Shown here: positions 12,422 to 23,733 of the stretch, piece by piece
Numbering within the stretch: position 1 is the stretch's first letter
Layout: each line of letters begins with the position of its first letter
DNA from: Scleroderma bovista
Lineage: Eukaryota > Basidiomycota > Agaricomycetes > Boletales > Sclerodermataceae
NCBI GenBank assembly: GCA_037178675.1
Contig: JAYMGJ010000040.1
Span: 186,001-250,000, forward strand
Reading direction: 5' to 3'
Length of the DNA: 64,000 bases
Made by a program: the position numbers and the translations under genes
Notes under the pieces: model-generated
Told to the model about the DNA's origin: nothing
Seen by the model: only the letters and a program-made list of their open reading frames with translations
Database searches by the model: none

Positions 12422-14490
12422 TTATTCGGACAGTAAGGTAAGGAGTTCTGCCATTGTTGGCCTATGCTCCGGTTCATCCCAGCACCTCAATAACAATTTC
12501 CACAAGCGATCGTCTAAACCTCTGGTAATAGCTGAAGTATCGGAAGGCCTGGGTGGCTTTTCGTTTTCAGCCACTTTGAGAACTACATGGTGGGGTAACC
12601 TAACGAGTGGCCAAGGCTTCTGGTGGGACATAAGCTACCAGATACGACGTCAGAACCAGGATGGTTTAAACTGTCATTACGATTTAACTGACCTCCAAAA
12701 TCGTCATTCCGAATGAATAGATGTCTGCTTTCGGAGTAAGTTTTCCTCCCAAACATAGCTCACGGGCGGCCCATCTTTGGGAATCCAAACCACTGAAATA
12801 CTTGATCATAATGGCGATGAAAGCGTTAACTTAAGCACTCACCCAGTTGATTGCGTAATAGCCACACCTGTGATATCCTCGACGATCTAAAAATGATCAG
12901 GAGCCCCCCTTGATAGATTCAATACGCAGCATACTCTCGAAAAACCGAAATCAGCCAGGAGGGGTTTCCCCATCCCATTAATAAAAATATTCGCCTTGAA
13001 AAACTATCTGTTAATCACGAGCCTTGGTTCGTGGTCTCTACTCACTCCTCTGATATCACCGTGAACAATAGGAGGCACCATAGTATGGAGTAAATTAATA
13101 CCCTCGCCAATGTGCTTAATCTATACAGATTCGTCAGCTAATTCGTGGAATTACAAGCCCAAAGTCTCACCAGCGCGTGATGGTCGACGTCCGGGTACTG
13201 TTTCACATAGTTATCGACGGTGCCGTGTGGCATCCATGGACTGACCACGTAGCTATTTCATTACAGCATCAATACATGAAGATGCGTTCAGACCTGGCGA
13301 CGCACGGGAAAGGTCCATCAGTCTGGCAGAACCCATAAAGGGGAAGAATGTGGCGTCCTTGGTCGGTCTCCCATACACGCCTCCAGATATTGACTTCCCT
13401 AGTAAACCGCTGAAATGGCTCTCAGTAAGAATGGAAATGCAACAAGTATTCCCACCTGCAAACTCTTCGGACTAACGTGGACCGCGCGTATGACCTTAAT
13501 GGCCACTTTCTCTTCGTTCAGATATACGCCCTCCCAGATATCCATGGTATTAGTTCCGCTAACAGGGTATTCGCCAACTCGACGAACTTCTCCCCTCCTT
13601 AGGTTCATATTCACCAACATGGTGTTGGATGACTTTTGCAGACGATATAGGTTGGCTCCGAGCCCTGGATTGCTTCCACCATCCATATTAAGATTCTATG
13701 TATTAGGTGACCCAGGTGACCAAGGGATGAGGACGACCAACGAACCTGTTGCATTAATTTCATGAGAGCCTGTACATCCGCACTGGTTTTCCGTACGGTT
13801 TCGAGGGTGATATTTTGTGTATTTCTTGAGTCAGATAGGTATTCGATTATTTCGCTCCAGTCACGTTCTAAGTTGGCGCTGAGGGCAACTTGCCAATTCT
13901 GACTCTCTAAGGCAGCAGTGATCTTTATGATGCATGAGATGATTGCTTCCCACATGATAATTGATACAGTACCTGGAGTCTTGTCATGCAATCATTGATT
14001 CCTGTGTGACAATCCTGGATTTCAGCAGCCAATTCATCCTGCTTGATGAACATTTTAATGGCAGACATCGAGCACCATGGCCTCATACGATCGAAAATTT
14101 CCCCGAGCGTCCTAACGTGAATGTCAATTGATATCACGAAGACTAGTCGTAAAATGAATAGTACCTCTCTGCACCGGATGCCAGTTTCTTTTGCTCTTCC
14201 GATGAAGCAGTTCCGCCGTGATTACTGACGATGAAAAGAAAGGCCGTGCAACGGTCTTGTAATTGACGGAGAGCATTTCTGGGGGGGGAATGAGAGGATA
14301 ATCACAAGAGTTGAGTACGTGCGCACTTATTGGTCTTAGCTTTGATGATCATGTCTTTAAGAATATTCAAAGTGGCAAAGGCAGAACCCAACCATGGCAC
14401 TGGAGAGGCCTGAGCAGCAAGAGTAGCTGAACTGATCACGAGCGAACTAACAACAGTCGCTGTACTCGCGAAAGTTGCTTGAGTTGGCAT
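12422..14490 (-). CDS. TKL-type protein kinase with N-terminal helical (MLKL-like) domain
   Basis: Roughly eight short exons. The N-terminal third is helical: [20 protein letters not shown] then an amphipathic helix, [55 protein letters not shown]. This pattern resembles the four-helix MLKL-NTD/HeLo-like domains found in front of agaricomycete kinases and NLRs, but I infer that from pattern only. The kinase domain follows: degenerate glycine loop in [16 protein letters not shown], the VAIKVI lysine, a catalytic loop HGDIRGANIFI (HGD in place of HRD), LADFGFSR, the RWAARELC activation end, YSFGMTILE, and [20 protein letters not shown] at the C-terminus. Lysine, catalytic aspartate and DFG are all present, so it may be active. 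Start chosen at the ATG (14490) before PTQATFAST. Confidence 0.75.
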
Positions 14491-14673
14491 GGTGGTGGAC
14501 AACGAAAGATCAAGAACGCGTTCCCTTTAAAATTCCAGTGTGGGTCCTCGTGGGCGCCCGAAGTTCTTATCTGATGCATGTGTCAATGCATCTACAGCAA
14601 CAGCTATACATAATGTTTTGCTGTGTTCGGAACAAGGATAGATTCATCTTGCCAGGCGTTTCGTTGTCGTAGG

Positions 14674-15655
14674 ATGCGACTCCTGGCGGAGCCAGCACCT
14701 AGCCTGCCGAAGTTCAGTGCACTTCTCGTTCACGGGACGTACCCATCGTCTGCACTAATTCAACTCTGTCTTTCGATTCTGCCTGGTCAAAGAGCAATAC
14801 TCCTGTCGCCGACGCGCCAGCTCTTGCTACAAAGCCTTGCGAGCCACAATGACGACTGGCTACAGTCGTGCTCTGGTTCTGGTGCGATGTCGAGCATAAG
14901 TTCTAGGGTGTGTATATTGTCAGTTCTCCGCACGATCTTCAACATGCGTCATAAAAATACATGACTACACAGCTACCCCCCAAGCCCGAAACACTTGGTT
15001 GCATTCCTCACTTCACTCCACTGTCATAGCGGTGCTACTACCACGGATGGCGTTGGCCCCAAGGCAATGGTTGATCCTGTCCCTTGTCTGCTTGTCTTAT
15101 ACGAGCCGTCCGCATATTTCCTCCAAGAAAACGTGCAGGATCAGTAAGTACTGTGCTAGCTGGACATCCTTTAACCTGAAGGCGGGACTTCTAGTCATAC
15201 GATCTCTTCCTACCTACTCCTCGTCACTCATGCACGAGCGTTGGTGCAGTTCTTTGCATCAATGAGTTCAAAGTATGTCAGCCTTCTTCTCTCAACCATG
15301 GGAATACTCGACTCGTAGACGCAGTTTGCCATCCCCTTCTCTTGTGGTTTTCGACCGTAAACTGGATCAGCTCAAACTTCCCGTCCTCCGGTTACCATCA
15401 AAAGTCGTGTCCGATCCACAGCATGCACAAGACGATATTCCCAGATCCGAGTCTGTCGTATTATTTGTCGAGAAGTATTTTGACATGGTTGGGACTTTTC
15501 AATGTCAGTAAACGCTGCTCCTCAGGGACCCACGCACTGAGTCGTTATCCTCATCTTTAGCTGCTCGGTTGACCTTGCAGTGCAATGGCAAAAAACTTTG
15601 TTTAAGTGATATCGGAGGGTCGCGTACCACAAAACCTAGAGACTTCAGATCATGA
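14674..15655 (+). CDS. Conserved-looking hypothetical protein, possible RecA-fold
   Basis: Five exons can be joined with GT-AG introns into one frame with in-frame start and stop. Exon 1 reads SALLVHGTYPSSALIQLCLS and GQRAILLSPTRQLLLQSLAS; exon 2 YPPSPKHLVAFLTSL and VDPVPCLLVLYEPSAYFLQ; exon 3 ISSYLLLVTHARALVQFFAS; exon 4 SLVVFDRKLDQLKLPVLRLP and ESVVLFVEKYFDMVGTFQ; exon 5 ends KPRDFRS. Alternating short hydrophobic strands, with a loop at the Walker A position lacking the lysine, suggest a degenerate RecA-like ATPase fold as in Elp6 or the SWSAP1/Psy3 recombination mediators. That is inference; I recognise no specific family. The first donor (GT at about 14910) is ambiguous. Divergent to the kinase, 184 bp apart. 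Confidence 0.55.
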
Positions 15656-15906
15656 CGTCGTTGGTCAATATCTCTTATTCTGTTTGTACTCTTCATTTGC
15701 ATACGTCTGCACGAAGGCTTTAAAGTTGCCATGGATCTAAATAAGCCCATGGGTTATAGAGAGCCATGACGTTTCGGTGAGTGTACCGTTGAGTTCAATA
15801 CTGTTGAATACCAGTCTGGTGTACAGTAGCACAAGTACAAATATATCCATGTTTAGTTAGCGAAGTTTCCGTCCTTATGACAGGCTGTGTTACCTCTACG
15901 TCCTGT

Positions 15907-16232
15907 ATGGCCACATCAGAACACGAATCAGCAGGATCTGGCTTCTTCTCCTTCATTCTAAAGCCTGGCTCCTCGTTGCATCCTGCCTTTCTCCTGGCAG
16001 TCGACTGTGCGTTCGCAGCCTTGTTTTTCGTGTTCATCTGGCTGGCATTCCTGACAAGAGGCAACATTCATTTCTTCATTCTCATGATCATCGAACTTTT
16101 GTTGTGGGGTAGTGTCAAATGGTAAGTAGTCCTCTCCTTCCCATCAAGTATTTATCAACTCGACATGATAGGTTTGTGCAAGAACTGCAGAGGCTTCCCC
16201 AAGACATCACAGATAAGAAAAAACTACAGTAA
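15907..16232 (+). CDS. PKR1: V-ATPase assembly factor PKR1-like ER membrane protein
   Basis: Small ER membrane protein; in yeast Pkr1 helps assemble the V0 sector of the vacuolar ATPase. Exons 15907-16121 and 16172-16232 give 91 residues. It has the family layout: FILKPGSSLHPAFLLAVD with the proline-containing entry, two adjacent membrane helices (CAFAALFFVFIWLAFLT and HFFILMIIELLLWGSV), then VKWFVQELQRLPQDI, a cytosolic amphipathic tail. An upstream in-frame ATG at 15877 would add ten residues; I chose 15907 because MATSEHES gives the more usual N-terminus. The stop lies 35 bp from the stop of the convergent PSF3 gene. Confidence 0.8.
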
Positions 16233-16267
16233 CATGCTTCAGGCATTGGCTGCAACTCCTACATTAC

Positions 16268-17164
16268 TCAACGACGTGCCCTATCATTACTTTCGTACCA
16301 ACGTTTCGTTCGCTTTGCACTGTCTTGTGCTAGGGCAAATACTGGCGTGGTGCATTAGTACACCGACACGGAGCATCAGCCATTGCGACTCACATTCTCT
16401 TTCTGTCCCATCTAACCCTTCCCTAAACGACTGTGCGGTATCTTCTACCGAGCTTCCACCCCCCGATGGACCTAAGGCCGCGAAATGTTGTGCTTGGTCG
16501 ATGACTTCAGTTAAACGACCACGGAAGGTCTGGAATGTGTTATCTGATCTATGTTCGTCACGTAGCTGTCGTGGTTACACACACACCTCTGTCAAAATTT
16601 TTGACATACCATCCCCTTGTTCATCGTTCAATCTGTTGGGTTGCTTGGCTTTCAGTATTACCCCTTGGGGGGAGCGGTCGGAGAGCACTTGCATATCCAT
16701 AATCATTTTACCAAAGCCATACCAGAGCCCTCCTGCTCCCACAAGAGCAGACAGTCTAACACTGCGGGGCTCTGCCTTGAGTGCGTTTCTTACTCTGGAG
16801 CCAAAGGGAACTGGGATGTTAAAATCTGCCCAATCCCTTGACTGATGTCAGTCCGAGGGCATTTGATGAAAGCTTTCTGCATCTCACGAGAAGAGCATAA
16901 TATAGGCTAGCCACATAGGAATCGGTACTTTGGTGAGGGCCTTGATCTGTTCTTTCTCGTTAGCACGCGGTGGATCCAGATGAGAGTAGAACGTACATCG
17001 CGGTCAGCGCCTCCGCCTAAATGACCCATGTCGGGGACATCCACTTTGAAAGTGCACTGTATCTTCTGCGCTGGTTGTCTAATGGCGTGTACGGAGGAGT
17101 GACGATCAATCCATACCTGGTTCTCAGCAAGGATGGCATCGATAGCGAAGTAATCATTGTCCAT
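16268..17164 (-). CDS. PSF3: GINS complex subunit PSF3 (DNA replication)
   Basis: Subunit of the GINS tetramer that joins Cdc45 and MCM2-7 in the replicative CMG helicase. Exon 1 from 17164 gives MDNDYFAIDAILAENQ, the conserved Psf3 start (DYFSIDDIL in others). Exon 2 gives KIQCTFKVDVPDMGHLGGGA, exon 3 ALTKVPIPMWLAYIMLF, and the fourth DFNIPVPFGSRVRNALKAEP and SVRLSALVGAGGLWYGFGKM. Later exons give FQTFRGRLTEVIDQAQHFAA and a last exon FALAQDSAKRTKRWYESND ending at 16268. An upstream ATG two codons before (17170) is possible. Each intron is 45-60 nt and GT-AG. Confidence 0.88.
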
Positions 17165-17227
17165 GATCATATGAGTCCGTCTTCTGTATTTGAGCTCAGA
17201 CGGTTGACACGTCGCTCCCAACTCATC

Positions 17228-17756
17228 ATGACCTACATCAAACGGATACCTCTGGCTGCACGCCGAGCAGCATGTTTGACACCAGTCGTTCCCCTACCTC
17301 ATTGGCGTGCATTCTTGTTCACCTCGTGTGCTCGGGCAGCGGAACCAGATGATACTATCTACAATAACTTCAAGAACACGTCTATTTTCCACAAAATTTC
17401 CGAGAAACCTGAGGCTTTGGCAGCTTTGCGCGATTTTGGTACTCTCCTGAATGAGAAAGGTTGTGCAATATCGCTGTGCATCGAGTGTCTAACCAGTGCA
17501 TCTCTTGCTAAACAGGAGTCGATCCCACATCAGGACCGCCATCGACGACGAAAATGCTCCAGCTTGCTGCAAGTTCAGATTTCCGACAGGCAGCACAACG
17601 GGTAATCGCCGAATTGAAGAATGCTGGAGTGGATTTAACTTCTAAGGTAGGTCATATGTCACCCACTGTTATTTTTTTGCCTCCCTATCGGTACTTTGTC
17701 CCCAGGACGTCCTGCAAAAATTAATGGCTCTATCGAAAAAACCGGAGGATAGTTGA
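17228..17756 (+). CDS. Small probable mitochondrial protein of unknown function
   Basis: Exons 17228-17459, 17516-17646 and 17706-17756 join in frame to 137 residues. The N-terminus (MTYIKRIPLAARRAACLTPV) is rich in Arg and Ala with no acidic residue for about 45 positions, as in a mitochondrial presequence. The mature part is helical: DTIYNNFKNTSIFHKISEKP, EALAALRDFGTLLNEKG, TTKMLQLAASSDFRQAAQRV and DVLQKLMALSKKPEDS. I do not recognise a named family. Intron positions, phases and codon use are clean, so the gene is probably real. It is divergent to PSF3 with only about 65 bp between their ATGs. Confidence 0.68.
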
Positions 17757-17872
17757 TTGGACCATGATGCAGAGTATCTTGTTGATGTCATCATGTTAGC
17801 ATCTTTGCATTGTATTACTGTACATATATGTTTCTACATGGTACACACACGCATCTCTTAATCATCAACTAT

Positions 17873-20036
17873 ATGGACGATCAGTCTCCTACAGACGCGC
17901 GCGAGCGACCATTGCCTGATGCACAATTTTACTCTGTGGAATACCCCGGTTATGTACGACCAACTTCTGTTCACTTGGCACTCCGCAATCTGGGTGGATT
18001 GTCCAGCCTCGAGAATGTTTTCAAACGTGGTGCTATAAAGAACGAAGCACCACTCCTAGAACTCAATCTCTGCCCCGGAAACCCATTTTCACACCCAATC
18101 CCAGGAGACATCGTCAGTACGAGCAACATACTCATCAAAATAACGAAAAGGAGGCGTCGTAAATCAAGCGGCAACCAGCCACCTCAAGAAATGATCGGGG
18201 AGTATACTGCAGAGGCTACAGGTGTCATCCTGAAATCAGCGAGGTTTCGCAGTCCGTAGAATCAATGCAACTCCGCACAGAACAGCTGATCCTTGTGTCA
18301 GGTATGGCGGATTATCAGTTTCAACCCGACATGGCGGACCCTGTCGCCCAGCTGCGCCTTGCCATGGATAAATTGGACGGTAAATGATGTGTCAAAATCT
18401 TACAATTTCGTGACATAACATGCATGCATAGTTGATGCCATCAGACAGTACACTATCCCCGACGAGAAGGAAGACTACCTCCTTCCCTCCGAGAGTACAC
18501 TGCGAGATATTGACCCACAATTGACCGGAGAAATCGAACAAGCCGCCTCAACATCCCGTAGTAACTTGCGCTTGTTTCCCCCTCCCCTTTTTAGCCGACA
18601 GGGAATTCCACAAAATTATAAGTGAGTCATGGCCCTTGAAATAAGTCATTGCTAATGGCACGGTAGTTTCAAAGCGAATCCGACATCAATGGTTACTACA
18701 GTTCTCAACGAGGACACGGGTGAGGAACGAAAACGGCTCATCAATAAGGGCAGGTGGAAAGGCTATGGCCCTGCAACGATTACATTCGATGACCCAAATG
18801 TACTGGTTCTTCTACCGGCTAACATTAAGCTTCTTATACAAACCGACAGGTCCCTGAGAGTCCATCATCTGTGCTCCAGCAAACTCGGAATACGATCAAC
18901 CAGGATCTTTTGAATCATATTATTCAGGTTTGGTCATACTAGTGGTGGGACTTCACGTAATCAAGCTCGCCTTACTTTCCTAGCTCCTTGAACAACGCCC
19001 AGTATGGACGCGCGCAGCTCTTTACAACCAATTTAGTCCCACTGAAGTTCGGGAAATACACAAGTAAGCAATGCTCTCTCTCCGTCCTGTTGACTCTTCT
19101 CAGCAAGTGCAGCTCTAAAGTAATGCTTCCACTGGCGTGTTACATGTTTCAGGATGGCCCCTGGCGGGACACATTGGTTCGCTTCAAATATGATCCACGA
19201 AAAGACCCGGACGCGCGAGTGTAAAATACCCTACCCAGAGGTGTTCATTTAACGAGTTGATCTTGTGTAGCTATCAGCGGATCTACTTCCGGAATGCAAA
19301 TCATCCGATGTCACGGACATCGGTTGTTACACGGCGGCAAGAAGGGAGATCTGCAGCTACGTATATCTCCAGGTCTTTAGAACAAGAGGAGTCCATGGAT
19401 GCTGAAAGACGGTGAGAACGTATATCCTGCTCAAGAGATCGCGAGATCTGAAATGTGCTTTTAGGAGGTCCCATATTTTTGATGGAGCCACCATCGCGAA
19501 AGAGACGGCTGCATTCCAATTGTGTGATATCCAAGATCCAATGTTGAAAGAGATGATCGAGAAGGAAGAGGACCTGAGACAGACATGTGATGTACGTGGG
19601 TGTTTTGTATTGATGTTAGGTTGGGCTGTAACTTGAGGAATTTGTACAGGAACGCGACGGGTGGTATAGTGCACACGCTCTTGAAAGAATCAAAACTGTT
19701 CTTCGCCACAAATTCTTCTCGCTGCTCCAAGGATATGTTGCGACCCAGGAAGAGTGTAAGGCTCTGCTCGAACAAGGAGGTAGTCAGAAGAAAACACAGA
19801 CGACACGTCTCGTCAAGAGGCTAAAATATGGCAAGCATAACATGGCCAAAGGGGCTCTGCGACCCGAGGATGCAGCGGTAAGGTAACGATCAAATAGACT
19901 TGGAGTGAATCTCACTCGGACCCGAATCTAGGCAGCCAGATTACAGGCTACTCTCGAGCGCAATGCAAAGAATCTTCGGACAACCCGCCGAGGAAAACAT
20001 GGACAACACTCTCTTACACCAAGCTTGGGTACTTAA
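17873..20036 (+). CDS. Transcription factor TFIIIC subunit 5 (tau95/Sfc1/GTF3C5)
   Basis: Subunit of TFIIIC that contacts the A box of tRNA-type RNA polymerase III promoters. Exon 1 gives FYSVEYPGYVRPTSVHLALR and ELNLCPGNPFSHPIPGD, the N-terminal tau95 signature. Later exons give MADYQFQPDMADPVAQLRLA, LPSESTLRDIDPQLTGEIEQ, FPPPLFSRQGIPQNYK, FKANPTSMVTTVLNEDTGEE, QLLEQRPVWTRAALYNQFSP and DGPWRDTLVRFKYDPRKDPD, the conserved winged-helix region. Then come an acidic helix and a basic tail (LRTTRRGKHGQHSLTPSLGT-stop). I chose the ATG at 17873 (MDDQSPTD) because upstream in-frame codons are not protein-like. About eight exons. Confidence 0.88.
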
Positions 20037-20197
20037 CTTGATCTTTTTGCAACCTGACGTCCATCAGATCGAGTCCTGACGAACTAAGGCCATGGCACAT
20101 AGGGATGGTACATGATACATGTAAATAAATGTGGATGCATGTACTACAACGAGCCTCCCCCAAAGGGGACCTGAGAAACGATGGGACCGAACAGATA

Positions 20198-20597
20198 TTA
20201 TGACCCCGCAACACCTTTTTGTTCTGCACGCGCTTTCCGCTATGCAATGGTTGGATCAAGTGTGCAAGAACAACCACATATGGACTTACCGAACCAACAA
20301 GAGCGTAAAGAGCGTTTTTGCGGAACTACCAAAATATACATCAGTGGTGGGGCTGATAAAGGATTCAGAAGTGTATACACCTTAGGATCAACCTGGACAC
20401 GATGGCTAGTCAGCCTTGAGTAGACAAATGGCTGCTTGGACATACCCCCTTCATTGAGCGTGACCTGTTTGTCTTTGGCCGCTTGATCCCGTTGCGATGG
20501 GCCTTGCGGTTCTGGTTGTGGTTGGTATGGCTGTTCAAGGATGAGCACAGAACGTCGCATCACATTTTTTGAATGCGTACTTCTTAGACTTGGCCAT
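20198..20597 (-). CDS. RPL29: 60S ribosomal protein eL29
   Basis: Very basic large-subunit ribosomal protein. Five exons (20597-20581, 20530-20446, 20392-20381, 20325-20290, 20239-20198) join exactly to 63 residues: [63 protein letters not shown]. The block from MAKSKNHTNHNQ onward is almost identical to eL29 elsewhere. The third exon is only 12 nt (VDPK), and the first only 17 nt, so simple gene finders will miss or truncate this gene. It is divergent to LEU1 (273 bp) and convergent with the TFIIIC gene. Confidence 0.92.
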
Positions 20598-20869
20598 GGC
20601 GCTTGATTTGGAGGCTCGGGGCTTACGGTTCTGTGGTATTGGACGGGCTGTGTGGCTGAGAAAAACTATGCAGCTGTGAGTCGGTAGTTGCCGTGCCAGG
20701 TTATTATGTAATACTCGAGGTTAGTTTTCGGTCGACCGGCGGATTCCTCTCGGCCGAGATTGGCGCTCAACAGCAATCTAATTAATGCAGGGACCCGAAT
20801 TGTTGTGCAGAGATCTTTCCTCATCTCTCAAGACTTCATCTCTCACCATCTCAGAGGACCATTATCAAT

Positions 20870-23571
20870 ATGCCTGCCCCCGTTTCTGCTCCACGAACCC
20901 TCTATGAAAAAATCTGGGACGACCATGTCGTGTGAGTTGTCTCGAGATCTTGATCACATCGAGATTTAGTATGACCCGTCAATATGCAGCACGGAGATGG
21001 AGGATGGCCTTGCCCTTATTTACATTGACCGGTAATTGGGGATGGCATTTGGTGATGCAGTCATCAACTGATCAGCCACTCGTAGACATCTTGTTCATGA
21101 GGTCACAAGCCCCCAAGCCTTTGAGGGGCTGTGAGTTTCTTGTCCATGTATTTTTATGCATAATTTCTCATTGTATTATTAGAAGGAATGCTGGAAGGCG
21201 AGTCCGCCGACCAGACTGTACTTTAGCGACCGTGGATCATAATATCCCGTGAGTTTACCTTCTCTCAATCAGTGAAACTTGTATTGACTCTCCCTGGCCT
21301 AGCACGGCATCACGCAAGAATTTCAAGACTATCGATGCTTTCATCACAGAACCGGACTCGCGTGCTCAGTGCGTTGCAGTGGAAGAGAACGTCAAGGAAT
21401 TTGGCCTGACCTACTTTGGTTTGACTGATCGCCGTCAGGGTGTGCATCGGTTTCCCCGCATATTGTTTTCGTTTGACCAACTTTAAATTAGGGATTGTCC
21501 ACGTCATTGGACCCGAACAAGGCTTTACAGTAAGTGACTCTTTTGCTTGTATCCTATGGTGCGTTAACGTGAGTATCATAGCTCCCTGGCATCACTTGCG
21601 TCTGCGGTGACTCCCACACATCAAGTACGTACATCCCCACTCCATATATCGATGATTGCCAACCACCTTTCATGCAGCTCATGGTGCCTTTGGCTCCCTC
21701 GCGTTTGGGATCGGAACTTCCGAGGTCGAGCATGTCCTTGCGACTCAAACCTTACTTCAACAGAAGGGGAAGAACATGCGAATCACCGTCGACGGTGAAC
21801 TAACAGAAGGGGTGACTTCGAAAGATGTCATCTTACACATTATTGGAGTTATCGGGACTGCTGGTGGTACGGGCCATGTCATCGAATATGCAGGATCTGT
21901 TTTCCGCGGTTTTAGCATGGAGGCTCGCATGAGTGTTTGCAACATGAGCATCGAAGCTGGTGCCAGAGCTGGCATGATTGCACCTGACGAAGTCACCTTC
22001 GAGTACCTGCGGAATCGACCTCTTGCGCCGAAAGGCGAACTTTGGGATCGCGCGGAAGCCTATTGGCGCACTCTGAAGAGTGACGAGGGTGCACACTTCG
22101 ATATCGAGGTTAACATCAATGCCGCTGACATTCCACCGACCGTTACCTGGGGTACTTCGCCTCAAGACGTTGCCCCTATCACAGGAACAGTTCCTGATCC
22201 CACTACTATTACTGACCCAGGCAAACGCGCTGCTACGGAACGAGCGTTAGCGTACATGGGACTGCAGCCCTGTACACCCATTCAACACATTCCCATCGAT
22301 AAGGTTTTCATCGGTTCGTGCACAAACAGTCGCATCGAGGATCTCCGGTCTGCTGTTCGTGTCATCCTGACCGCTGGTCCTGATGCCAAGGTCTCACCAA
22401 ACGTCCAAGCTATGGTAGTTCCAGGTTCTGGCCTCGTCAAGCAGCATGCTGAAGCAGAGGGTATTGACGTCATCTTCAAACGGGCAGGATTCGACTGGAG
22501 GGAAGCTGGTTGTTCCATGTGCCTCGGCATGAACCCTGACCAGCTTGCTCCTGGTGAACGCTGTGCCAGCACAAGCAACCGCAACTTCGAGGGCCGGCAG
22601 GGTGCAGGGGGCCGTACCCATCTTGTGAGCCCAGCCATGGCAGCCGCTGCGGCGTTGACGGGCAAACTTACCGATGTTCGCGAGTTTTTGGGAGCTGACA
22701 ATAAGGCCGAGTCCCCAAAAGTAAAACTCACGAGCGCTTTCGAGTTTTTGACAGATCCTGTGCTCCCCCCTCCCCAGCCCCAGCGCCCTACTCGCACAGC
22801 TGCATCAGCTGGCGCCGAGATTGAAGTACCCCCTACCTCTGGTGTGCCGAAGTTCGTCATCTTGAAGGGTGTCGCCGCACCTTTACATCTGTCTAATGTC
22901 GACACTGACATGATAATCCCAAAACAATTCCTGAAGACACTCAAGCGCACGGGTTTATCAAACGCGCTATTTTTCGCTCTCCGCGTTGACCCCAAGACGG
23001 GCGAAAAGACCGACTTCGTATTGAACCGTAGTCCGTACGATAGAGCCACCATCCTTATCTGCGATGGTCCAAACTTTGGTTGCGGTAGCTCTCGTGAGCA
23101 TGCGGCATGGAGTCTGTGAGTTGGCGTCATTCTCTATTTATTGTCCCATCCGTGTTCAAGGTTTTCAGGAACGACTTTGGTATCCGGTGTGTTATTGCAC
23201 CGAGTTTCGGCGATATTTTCCGCAACAATGCGATGCAAAATGGCATGCTTCCTATTGTTTTACCCGCAGACATGTGCAAGGAACTGGCTGCAGATGCGGA
23301 AGTAGGCGTAGAGCTCGAGGTGGATCTCGAGAAGCAAGAAGTCCGGAGGCCTGATAGTAAACCCTCCATTCCCTTCTCCATAGATCCCTTCAGACGCCAC
23401 TGTCTGTTGAATGGTCTGGATGATATTGCCCTGACGTTACAAAAAGAAGGATCGATCTCTACGTTCGAACAGCGCCGGACGGCTGTTTGGCCATGGCTGG
23501 ACGGTTTTAGCTATCGAGGAGGCAGGATTCCCGCTACTACCTCAAAGACTGATAGGAACACGGAATGGTAA
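20870..23571 (+). CDS. LEU1: 3-isopropylmalate dehydratase (isopropylmalate isomerase)
   Basis: Aconitase-family Fe-S enzyme that converts 2- to 3-isopropylmalate in leucine synthesis. Fungal type with LeuC and LeuD fused. Start [20 protein letters not shown], then [32 protein letters not shown] and the substrate and cluster motifs [20 protein letters not shown]. The 4Fe-4S ligands are visible as [17 protein letters not shown] and [21 protein letters not shown] linker near 22750-22850 ([20 protein letters not shown]) leads to the swivel domain: [38 protein letters not shown] and, after a GT-AG intron near 23117, [20 protein letters not shown]. The 5' third has several short introns; the rest is one long exon. 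Confidence 0.95.
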
Positions 23572-23673
23572 AAGAATATCTGCCCACAGGAGGATTTGTA
23601 TGCTACGTAGCGGCCCGTACGATGTAAACGCTGTTACGTAACCATGTATTTTGGCATTCCATGAGCACAGTGG

Positions 23674-23690
23674 CTACTACTACTACTACT
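23674..23690 (+). repeat. Short CTA trinucleotide repeat
   Basis: About five tandem CTA units lie in the spacer between LEU1 and the next gene, 44 bp before that gene's ATG, so probably inside its 5' leader. Too short to be more than a simple-sequence tract. Confidence 0.6.
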
Positions 23691-23733
23691 GTATAACACA
23701 CCACCAACATTTGACTTGAATCACCAAACCTTC

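Noticed and set aside
17643..17705. Run of T near 17670 taken at first as a transposon tail
   Set aside because: It is the polypyrimidine tract of a normal 59-nt intron.
22282..23130. 282-codon minus-strand frame inside LEU1
   Set aside because: Antisense shadow of the strongly conserved LEU1 coding sequence.
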